A stretch of 37,735 nt of DNA from Oscillospiraceae bacterium. Its GTDB lineage: Bacteria; Bacillota; Clostridia; Oscillospirales; Oscillospiraceae. The translations under genes were made by a program, and so were the position numbers. The stretch is taken from assembly GCA_017466215.1 (NCBI GenBank), contig JAFTUO010000004.1, positions 1 through 37,735 of the forward strand. Reading direction: 5' to 3'. The first letter of the stretch is position 1; every line of letters begins with the position of its first letter. This document shows positions 25,420-31,085 of this stretch, one piece after another. The notes beneath the pieces are model-generated. The model had not been told where the DNA came from and did no database searches. It saw nothing but the letters and a program-made list of their open reading frames with translations.

Positions 25420-25767
25420 GGTGGAGCCGAGGGGAATCGAACCCCTGTCCGAAAGCAACTTGGAAAGAAATTCTCCGGGTGCAGTTTGTTATTTACATTC
25501 CCTTATCCCGGCGGGAACAAACACCCTTCGGGACTTAGTAGCTTCATTATGCATGGTGCGGGCAAAGCTTACCGCACGCACGTTCTCCACTTCAATCACA
25601 CCCGAGCCCGGCTCGTGGACCTTCCGGGGCGGATGGGCGCCTAATTAGGCAGCCAGAGCAACAGTATTGTTGTCAGTTAAATTTAAAAAGTTACCCGTTT
25701 TATCGTGGTCAGGTGCCACGACCCGCTATTCCAGCCTCACTACCCCCGTCGAAACCAGTACGGCCCC
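25419..25767 (-). ncRNA. ssrA: transfer-messenger RNA (tmRNA)
   Basis: This is a one-piece tmRNA of about 349 nt that rescues stalled ribosomes and tags the unfinished protein. The 5' end GGGGCCG (25767-25761) pairs with CGGCTCC near the 3' end (25429-25423, one G-U) to form the acceptor stem, and ACCA is encoded. The 3' half carries the T-arm GGGGTTCGATTCCCC, and GTTTCGACGGGG near the 5' end is the usual conserved block. By alignment with the Bacillus layout, the resume codon is GAC at 25674 and the tag is DNNTVALAA then TAA (25645-25674), preceded in the product by the tRNA-borne alanine. smpB lies two genes upstream on the same strand. Confidence 0.95.
25423..25440 (+). repeat. tmRNA-side att-like repeat
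   Basis: GGAGCCGAGGGGAATCGA, the functional end of ssrA, duplicated at 24137-24154. Confidence 0.7.
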
Positions 25768-25781
25768 GTATTTGAGATAAA

Positions 25782-25802
25782 AGTGAAGAGTGAAGAGTGA
25801 AA
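25782..25802. repeat. short tandem repeat AGTGAAG x3
   Basis: Three 7-bp units (the last with one change) lie between the tmRNA 5' end and the cyclophilin terminator, where the ssrA promoter would be expected. I see no convincing -35/-10 for ssrA here. Confidence 0.6.
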
Positions 25803-25810
25803 AGTTGTGG

Positions 25811-25839
25811 TGTCTTGGGTCGCAAAGCAACCCAAGACA
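25811..25839 (-). terminator. hairpin between cyclophilin gene and ssrA
   Basis: A 10-bp perfect stem (25811-25820 with 25830-25839) is followed on the minus strand by only a weak T-rich stretch. It may be a partial terminator or a processing site between the mRNA part and the tmRNA. Confidence 0.5.
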
Positions 25840-25846
25840 ATTTAGA

Positions 25847-26386
25847 TTAAAAACGTCCGTAGGGATCGGGGAGTCTCTTGGGCTCGGGGTAAGTCTCGCC
25901 CTTGGTGTCCACGGTGATGGATGCGATCTTCTGTTCCGCCACGGGGCGGTCCTGCATACCGGTCTTGGTGGAAGCGATGGCATCGACAACCTCCATACCG
26001 GAGGTAACCTTACCGAATGCGGCATACTGCTGATCCAGGTGCTTGGCATCGGCGTGCATAATAAAGAACTGGGAGCCGGCAGAGTTGGGGGAGGAGGAAC
26101 GCGCCATACTCAGAACGCCGCGCTTGTGCTTCAGGTCGTTCTTTACACCGTTAAAGAAGAACTCACCCTTGATGCAGTAGCCAGGGCCGCCCATTCCCGT
26201 ACCCTCGGGGCAGCCACCCTGGATCATAAAGCCGGGGATAACACGATGGAAGATCAGACCGTCGTAGAAATTATGATTACAAAGGTCGATGAAATTATAC
26301 ACGCTCTGGGGTGCGATCTCGGGGTACAGCTCGCCCTCGATAACGCCACCGTTTTCCATTGTGATCTTAAAAGTAGGATTTGCCAT
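25847..26386 (-). CDS. peptidyl-prolyl cis-trans isomerase, cyclophilin type
   Basis: This encodes a 179-residue cytoplasmic cyclophilin with no signal peptide. FHRVIPGFMIQGG carries the catalytic arginine, and SMARSSSPNSAGSQFFI and YAAFGKVTSGMEVVD complete the fold. The ATG is two bases from the smpB stop, and its GAGAGGT lies inside the smpB end, so the two are cotranscribed and coupled. It stands between smpB and the tmRNA gene. Confidence 0.95.
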   Translation of the reverse strand: MANPTFKITMENGGVIEGELYPEIAPQSVYNFIDLCNHNFYDGLIFHRVIPGFMIQGGCPEGTGMGGPGYCIKGEFFFNGVKNDLKHKRGVLSMARSSSPNSAGSQFFIMHADAKHLDQQYAAFGKVTSGMEVVDAIASTKTGMQDRPVAEQKIASITVDTKGETYPEPKRLPDPYGRF

Positions 26387-26387
26387 A

Positions 26388-26849
26388 TTAGTACCTCTCT
26401 TTCATAGCGCGCTCAATCTGGCGCTTGGCGTCCTTTTCTGCCGCAGATTGCCGCTTGTCATACAGTTTCTTGCCCTTACACAGACCAACCTTGACCTTCA
26501 CACGACCTCTTTTCAAGTAAACGGACAAGGGGATCAGGGAATAGCCGTCCTGCTTGACCTTGCCATACAGCCGCATAATCTCCCGCTTGTGCATCAGCAG
26601 GCGGCGCGGCCTGCGAGGATCGGGATTGAATCTGTTTCCGTGATCGTAAGGGGAGATGTGCATCTGATTCACCAGAAGCTCGCCATCTTTAATGCCACAC
26701 CAGGCGTCTTTCAAATTCAGCGTGCCTGCGCGGATGGATTTGACCTCGGTACCCATCAGCTCAATGCCGGCCTCCATCTCTTCTTCGATGAAGTATTCGT
26801 GGCTGGCTTCCCGATTCCGGGCCATAATTTTAATCGGTGTATTGTCCAA
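26388..26849 (-). CDS. smpB: SsrA-binding protein SmpB
   Basis: This encodes a 153-residue OB-fold protein that binds the tRNA-like part of tmRNA and brings it to stalled ribosomes. The core [33 protein letters not shown] and the basic KLYDKRQ tail match the family. It starts at a TTG: GGAGGT lies six bases upstream and the N-terminus so produced aligns with the family, while no ATG does. It heads the smpB-cyclophilin-ssrA series. Confidence 0.96.
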   Translation of the reverse strand: MDNTPIKIMARNREASHEYFIEEEMEAGIELMGTEVKSIRAGTLNLKDAWCGIKDGELLVNQMHISPYDHGNRFNPDPRRPRRLLMHKREIMRLYGKVKQDGYSLIPLSVYLKRGRVKVKVGLCKGKKLYDKRQSAAEKDAKRQIERAMKERY

Positions 26850-26873
26850 GGTCTCACCTCCATTACTGCGTGT

Positions 26874-26901
26874 ATTATACCACGACTGTCAAGTCAGTCA
26901 A
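26874..26901 (-). promoter_or_regulatory. strong promoter for smpB-cyclophilin(-ssrA)
   Basis: Minus strand: -35 TTGACT (26896-26901), 16-bp spacer, extended -10 TGG then TATAAT (26874-26879). The -35 overlaps the stop codon of the HAD gene. Confidence 0.8.
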
Positions 26902-27553
26902 ACAGGAATTTCTCGAATTCCGTTACCGTATTGAACGTAAAATCGCATAGCGATTCCATTTCCTTGCAGACCTCCGGAAAGCCCTGCCGACCCCAAGCCG
27001 CAAATGCTATGGGAATTGCTGCAGCTCTTGCCATGCTGACTGCAAATTTCATATCATCTACAACCAGCATTTCCTCCGGAGAAAAGCCAAATTGGTTGCG
27101 GATCTGCGTCAGTGACCAGGGACTGGGCTTTCGCTTGTCTTCCGGCAGCTCCCAGCTGTAGATCACATCCGGCTCCAAGCCGAAGTGGGTACGATAATCC
27201 CGGAGGATACTGTCCCGGGAGGACATAGACACTACGCAGATTTTTCCGCCGGCATTGCGATAGCGATGCAGCAGCTCTTTGATGCCGGGAAACGCATCCG
27301 GAATATGCTCCCGGGCGTAATCCTGCCAGAATTGATATTCCTGCTTCAGCTCTGTATCATCCATACCGAAGCGGATCTTGCACATTTCCGTAAATGACAT
27401 TTTGCTGCAGTCGGCGATATAGTCGCGCAGGGAATAGGTTGTTCCCGGATAGTATTGCTCCAGATAGCGGCAAAAGCAGGGATAGTTGACTGTGGCTTCA
27501 CTTTGCACTACAGTATCATCGTGATCCAGCACCAGGCAGGGATATTTCAGCAT
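26894..27553 (-). CDS. HAD family phosphatase (beta-phosphoglucomutase/Gph-like)
   Basis: This encodes a 219-residue haloacid dehalogenase-type hydrolase. The nucleophile motif DHDDT (Asp10, Asp12) sits at the start, VVSMSS is motif II, the lysine in DKRKPSPW is motif III, and VVDDMKFAVSMARAA is motif IV. A helical cap lies between residues 15 and 95. The substrate is likely a small phosphate ester but is not identifiable. The ATG at 27553 has AGAGGTG six bases upstream; the GTG at 27562 is part of that site. Confidence 0.88.
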   Translation of the reverse strand: MLKYPCLVLDHDDTVVQSEATVNYPCFCRYLEQYYPGTTYSLRDYIADCSKMSFTEMCKIRFGMDDTELKQEYQFWQDYAREHIPDAFPGIKELLHRYRNAGGKICVVSMSSRDSILRDYRTHFGLEPDVIYSWELPEDKRKPSPWSLTQIRNQFGFSPEEMLVVDDMKFAVSMARAAAIPIAFAAWGRQGFPEVCKEMESLCDFTFNTVTEFEKFLFD

Positions 27554-27576
27554 AAAATGCACCTCTCTTTTCCTTT

Positions 27577-27605
27577 ATTATACCAGACCGGCAGGGAAGT
27601 GGCAA
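27577..27605 (-). promoter_or_regulatory. sigma-A promoter for the HAD gene
   Basis: Minus strand: -35 TTGCCA (27600-27605), 17-bp spacer, extended -10 TGG then TATAAT (27577-27582). It diverges from the dinB operon promoter. Confidence 0.82.
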
Positions 27606-27619
27606 CCTGAAAATTCCAC

Positions 27620-27648
27620 TTGCTATTATAGAACAAATGTGCTACAAT
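27620..27648 (+). promoter_or_regulatory. promoter for the dinB operon with a LexA-like operator
   Basis: -35 TTGCTA (27620-27625), 17-bp spacer, extended -10 TGC then TACAAT (27643-27648). Inside the spacer, GAAC AAAT GTGC (27631-27642) differs by one base from the Gram-positive LexA core GAAC-N4-GTTC. Confidence 0.7.
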
Positions 27649-27677
27649 AAAGAAAAACGCAAGGAGGTGGCCGGAAT

Positions 27678-27941
27678 ATGAGCAATCAGCCGGTAGATGT
27701 CATATCGGTCTGCAGCGCCAGCGGCGATATCCGGCCATTGCGGCTGCGTATGGAGGACGAGCAGCATCAGCTGCTGCGGGTAGATATCGACGAGATCATT
27801 AGTGTGCGCCCCGTTCAGTTTGTGGGCATTGAGGCGCAGATCTTTCTGTGCAAAGCCAAGGTTGCGGGGAAGCAGTGGCTTTTTGAGCTGAAATATACCA
27901 TTCGCACCCATAGCTGGTGCTTTTTCAGGAGGGTGTACTGA
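27678..27941 (+). CDS. small conserved-looking protein upstream of dinB
   Basis: This encodes an 87-residue protein with predicted beta strands and no membrane segment or obvious motif. I do not recognise a family. AAGGAGGTGG precedes the ATG with good spacing, the promoter lies just upstream, and its stop codon overlaps the dinB start (TGATG), so it is a real gene coupled to dinB. A role with the polymerase is an inference from position only. YolD-like proteins accompany UvrX in bacilli in a similar way, but I see no sequence likeness. Confidence 0.75.
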   Translation: MSNQPVDVISVCSASGDIRPLRLRMEDEQHQLLRVDIDEIISVRPVQFVGIEAQIFLCKAKVAGKQWLFELKYTIRTHSWCFFRRVY

Positions 27942-29218
27942 TGGCGCAGCGTGTTATTTTCCACGTGGATGCCAATTCCGCGTTTTTAAGCTGGTCGGCA
28001 GCCTATCGGGTCAAGGTGCTGGGCGAAACCGAGGACTTAAGAGATATCCCATCGGTGGTAGCCGGGGATAAGGAGTCCCGGCACAGCATTATCCTTGCCA
28101 AAAGCGCACCGGCGAAGAAATTCGGCATTCAGACCGGCGAGCCGCTGTTTCAGGCCTTAGAAAAATGCCCGCAGCTGAAGATTGTACAGCCGGACTATCC
28201 GCTGTATGTGGAGGCAAGCCGTCATTTTGTGGAAATGCTGCGGCAGTTCAGCCCTCAGGTGCAGCAATATTCTATCGACGAGGCCTGGGTGGATATGACC
28301 GGCACGGAGCGCCTCTTCGGAAGTCCCCGATTGGCCGCGGAAAAGATGCGCCAGCGGATCAATGACGAATTGGGCTTCACCGTCAATATCGGCATTTCCA
28401 GCAATAAGCTGCTGGCAAAAATGGCTGGCGATTTTGAAAAGCCCAATAAGGTACACACCCTTTTCCCGGAGGAAATGGAGGAGAAGATGTGGCCGCTGCC
28501 GGTGCGGGATCTGTTTTTGGTAGGTCCGGCCACCGAGAAAAAACTGAAAGTATACGGTATATACACAATCGGCGACCTTGCAAAGACAGATTTAGCCCTC
28601 CTGCGCAGGCGATTGGGAAAGCACGGCGAGACCATCTGGCACTTCGCCAACGGCCGCAATGCTGACGCAGTAACCCCGGAGCCTCAGGAGAATAAGGGCT
28701 ACGGAAATTCCGTTACAACGCCCAAGGATGTGATAAGCACCCAGCAGGCCCATCAGGTACTGCTGAGTCTGTGTGAAACGGTAGCCGCCCGGATGCGCAA
28801 GGACGGCAAATGCGGCAGCTGTATCAGCATCCATCTGCGCACCAACGACTTTTCTCACGCATCCCATCAGACGGTGCTTCTGGGCGCTACAAACATCACC
28901 GGCGAGATCTTTGAGGCGGCCTGCCGTGTCTTTGACGAGATGTGGGATCGGGTTACGCCACTGCGGCAGCTAGGGGTGCAGATGACCCGGCTTTCCACCG
29001 AGCCGTACCAGCAATACGACCTGTTTTCCGGGATGAGTCCGGAGCGCTACGAGCGGAAGATCAAGCTGGACGAAACGGTGGACGCTCTGCGGGATAAATT
29101 CGGCGAGGAAATCATCCGCCGGGCGAAATTTGCCCAGGATCCTGACTCCCATATGGCCGGCGGCCTGGACAAAGCCCGACGTACCGGCATCACAAAACCC
29201 GTTCCCGATGAATTTTAG
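27941..29218 (+). CDS. dinB: DNA polymerase IV (Y family)
   Basis: This encodes a 425-residue translesion polymerase. The catalytic residues are in FHVDANSAFLSW and QYSIDEAWVDM. NIGISSNKLLAKMAGDFEKP and the little-finger domain (about 240-350) follow. The C-terminal YDLF segment resembles a beta-clamp binding peptide (QYDLFS). AGGAGGG precedes the ATG, which overlaps the previous stop. The LexA-like site upstream suggests DNA-damage induction. Confidence 0.95.
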   Translation: MAQRVIFHVDANSAFLSWSAAYRVKVLGETEDLRDIPSVVAGDKESRHSIILAKSAPAKKFGIQTGEPLFQALEKCPQLKIVQPDYPLYVEASRHFVEMLRQFSPQVQQYSIDEAWVDMTGTERLFGSPRLAAEKMRQRINDELGFTVNIGISSNKLLAKMAGDFEKPNKVHTLFPEEMEEKMWPLPVRDLFLVGPATEKKLKVYGIYTIGDLAKTDLALLRRRLGKHGETIWHFANGRNADAVTPEPQENKGYGNSVTTPKDVISTQQAHQVLLSLCETVAARMRKDGKCGSCISIHLRTNDFSHASHQTVLLGATNITGEIFEAACRVFDEMWDRVTPLRQLGVQMTRLSTEPYQQYDLFSGMSPERYERKIKLDETVDALRDKFGEEIIRRAKFAQDPDSHMAGGLDKARRTGITKPVPDEF

Positions 29219-29220
29219 GG

Positions 29221-29249
29221 TAGAAAATCCAACAAAAGCGGTGTATAAT
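29221..29249 (+). promoter_or_regulatory. probable promoter for the Nudix gene
   Basis: Perfect -10 TATAAT (29244-29249), 17 bp after a weak -35 TAGAAA (29221-29226), right after the dinB stop. Confidence 0.5.
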
Positions 29250-29272
29250 ATCCTTAAAGGGGAGGCGATGCT

Positions 29273-29740
29273 GTGGCAATCGTAAAATTTTACCGGGGTG
29301 ACCCGAAAAACGCACCCAGGACCACGATGCCGGCCCATCTGGGCGCTAATGTGATCCTGACCTGCCAGGGTAAGCTACTGCTGGAAAAGCGCCGGGACAG
29401 CGACACCTGGGGCTTGGTCGGCGGCGGTGTGAAAAAGCACGAGACCGAGCTGCAGGCCATTACCCGGGAAATCTACGAGGAGCTTGGCATCCGCGTGAAG
29501 AAGGAGCAGCTGCGCAAGCTGGGCGTCTACGGTGAGCCGGGACGCATTGCCGCATATCAGGACGGCAGCGTATGGCGAATGGTAATCGTGGTATTCGGGC
29601 TGGATCTGGAAGAAGAGCCGGCACTTCGCATCAGCGCAGAGTCCAGAGAACTCCGCTTTTTCAGCAGGGAAGAACTAGAAAATATAGACATTGTGATCAC
29701 CCATAGCGATATTGTGGAAGATCACTTTCTGAACGCATAA
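29273..29740 (+). CDS. Nudix hydrolase
   Basis: This encodes a 155-residue Nudix protein that cleaves nucleoside diphosphates linked to another group. The full Nudix box is present (G-x5-E-x7-REIYEELGI, about residues 52-74, starting at GGVKKHETE). Substrate type (damaged dNTP, ADP-ribose or other) cannot be told. It starts at a GTG: AAAGGGGAGG lies seven bases upstream, and the nearby ATG at 29268 is in another frame. A terminator follows at once. Confidence 0.9.
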   Translation: MAIVKFYRGDPKNAPRTTMPAHLGANVILTCQGKLLLEKRRDSDTWGLVGGGVKKHETELQAITREIYEELGIRVKKEQLRKLGVYGEPGRIAAYQDGSVWRMVIVVFGLDLEEEPALRISAESRELRFFSREELENIDIVITHSDIVEDHFLNA

Positions 29741-29744
29741 CACG

Positions 29745-29771
29745 CCGCCCTGAAGTTCAGGGCGGTTTTTT
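29745..29771 (+). terminator. terminator after the Nudix gene
   Basis: A 10-bp perfect GC-rich stem (CCGCCCTGAA and complement) is followed by TTTTTT. It insulates the OLE operon from upstream transcription. Confidence 0.92.
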
Positions 29772-29805
29772 ATAAATTCTGCGATAAAAAATTTTTAATG
29801 AATAC

Positions 29806-29834
29806 TTGTATATTCATAAATAATGTGATAATAT
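29806..29834 (+). promoter_or_regulatory. promoter of the OLE RNA operon
   Basis: -35 TTGTAT (29806-29811), 17-bp spacer, extended -10 TGA then TAATAT (29829-29834). The surrounding 60 bases are very A/T-rich. The predicted start is about 29841. Confidence 0.75.
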
Positions 29835-29840
29835 ACAATT

Positions 29841-30445
29841 TGACGGTGCAGTATCCTAGTCAGAACGGCCTCTTCCAGGTAGGGCCTAAAAATCCTATGA
29901 AGGGCACATCGATGAAGTCCCTGGTGTCTGCTTTTTACGCCCAGTTTAGGGTGGATGCTGGGGGTTAAGGATTCCGGGCGCGCTCCAATGGCATGGAGCA
30001 TACGACCCAGTTTCCGTGGAGACCGGAACCTTGTGCGACGAAGTTGAGAACTCCAATTCGTGGAAGCCTCTTCGCGTACGAATCCGGTAAGAACCTGCAA
30101 AGTGGTGCACAGAATCGTGTGCTACGTGCAGCGTAGCCTGCCTTGAGTGAGTATGTTGGGAAAGATGACAAGCATCTGCGTGCTTTGGCCATAGCATCAG
30201 GTGATAGCGCTTCTGGAAATCATCCTTGCAAAAGAGGCTAAGATTTGGTTTGTTCTGCAGTGGAAATCACCTAGGCTGTCGTAACTGGGCAAACAGGGGA
30301 TTACAGTACGGACTCAGTGGCAATCGGGTAGTCAAGTTGGCAACGCTTGAACATACGGATCAAACGGAAACGGCCTGCGCGGCAACGGCAGGTTCTGTAT
30401 GGGGAAAACCAACCCGACCTAAGCCGTAAGATTTATCCTGTTTGC
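29841..30445 (+). ncRNA. ole: OLE RNA (Ornate, Large, Extremophilic RNA)
   Basis: About 605 bases between a clear promoter and oapA hold no plus-strand gene with a ribosome binding site. The size matches OLE RNA (about 610 nt in Bacillus halodurans), and so does the setting: it lies directly before oapA and upstream of dxs-tlyA-nadK-argR-recN, the gene company known for OLE. Local hairpins include GCTACG/CGTAGC (30121-30137), GCTCC/GGAGC around 29985 and CCTGC/GCAGG near 30380. In B. halodurans OLE forms a membrane-bound particle with OapA (and OapB, OapC) needed for growth in cold, in ethanol and at raised Mg2+. The identification rests on context and size; ends are approximate. Confidence 0.9.
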
Positions 30446-30468
30446 TACCGTCTCATTTTAACATATTA

Positions 30469-30481
30469 AGGAGAAATTCCT
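30469..30481 (+). promoter_or_regulatory. small hairpin over the oapA ribosome binding site
   Basis: AGGAG (30469-30473) can pair with TTCCT (30477-30481) across a 3-nt loop, covering the binding site directly before the GTG start. Confidence 0.35.
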
Positions 30482-31066
30482 GTGTCTAAGTCCGACCCAA
30501 GCACCGCAAAAAAACAAAGAAACAAGACCGTCCGCTGGGTAGTTACCATTTTCTTGGTGACGATTTTTGTCTCCGGCCTGATATCTCTGATCTCAGAGGA
30601 GGTTATGGCCAGCAGTTCTATCTATGTGGCGTTTTTGATCTTGTTTATCATCATTCTGATCGGTATTTTGTTTGATATAGTCGGCGTTTCCGTTACTTCT
30701 GCGGTTGAAGCGCCTTTTCACGCAATGGCCGCCAGAAAGGTGCCCGGTGCAAAAGAGGCGATCAATCTGCTTCGGCAGGCTGAAAAGGTCAGCTCCATCT
30801 GCAATGACGTGGTTGGTGATATTTGCGGCGTCGTTTCCGGCTCTGCATCTGCCACCATCGCAGCGCAGGTTCTGCAGCATTTTGAGTTTTCCTGGCCCCG
30901 TCTGATCATTCTGGTGATGTCTGCGCTGGTAGCTGGCCTCACTGTCGGCGGCAAGGCCATCGGCAAGACCTTTGCAGTTAATTCCTCTACCACCATTGTC
31001 CACTCCGTGGGCAAGCTTATCTACTGGCTGCACAATTTCCCGCAGCTGGGCAAGAAAAAGAAATGA
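30482..31066 (+). CDS. oapA: OLE-associated membrane protein OapA
   Basis: This encodes a 194-residue membrane protein. Hydrophobic helices lie at about residues 18-38, 46-68 and 132-152, with basic ends (KKQRNK at the start, KKKK at the end) suited to RNA contact. CNDVVGDICG gives a DxxxD motif (Asp109, Asp113), the conserved feature of OapA, mutation of which in B. halodurans causes Mg2+ sensitivity. In that species two OapA copies bind one OLE RNA and hold it at the membrane. It starts at a GTG with AAGGAG eight bases upstream, right after the OLE RNA, and precedes dxs by 19 bases. Confidence 0.9.
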   Translation: MSKSDPSTAKKQRNKTVRWVVTIFLVTIFVSGLISLISEEVMASSSIYVAFLILFIIILIGILFDIVGVSVTSAVEAPFHAMAARKVPGAKEAINLLRQAEKVSSICNDVVGDICGVVSGSASATIAAQVLQHFEFSWPRLIILVMSALVAGLTVGGKAIGKTFAVNSSTTIVHSVGKLIYWLHNFPQLGKKKK

Positions 31067-31085
31067 AGATAGGTAGTGTATCGTT

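Larger units (their letters stand above)
24137..25440. mobile_element. small AT-rich islet inserted at the tmRNA 3' end (integrase not present)
   Basis: The segment is bounded by an 18-bp direct repeat with one mismatch (24137-24154 and 25423-25440). The right copy is the 3' end of the tmRNA, covering acceptor strand, T-stem strand and part of the T-loop, the usual target of tyrosine-recombinase elements. Between the copies, the two minus-strand genes are visibly richer in A/T than all neighbours. A hairpin cluster and two strong terminators fill the rest. No integrase is inside, so it is a remnant, a passenger mobilised in trans, or an old insertion reduced by deletion. Confidence 0.6.

Noticed and set aside
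29795-30197. Minus-strand reading frames of 75-101 residues in the OLE region, and a 67-residue plus-strand frame at 30226-30429
   Set aside because: They lack ribosome binding sites, overlap one another in different frames, and have arginine/serine-rich compositions typical of translated structured RNA. The region is best explained as OLE RNA.
29841-30445. RNase P RNA or another large RNA class (GOLLD, ROOL) as the identity of the 600-nt region
   Set aside because: RNase P core motifs such as GAGGAAAGTCC and ACAGAAA are absent, and the oapA/dxs context fits OLE specifically.
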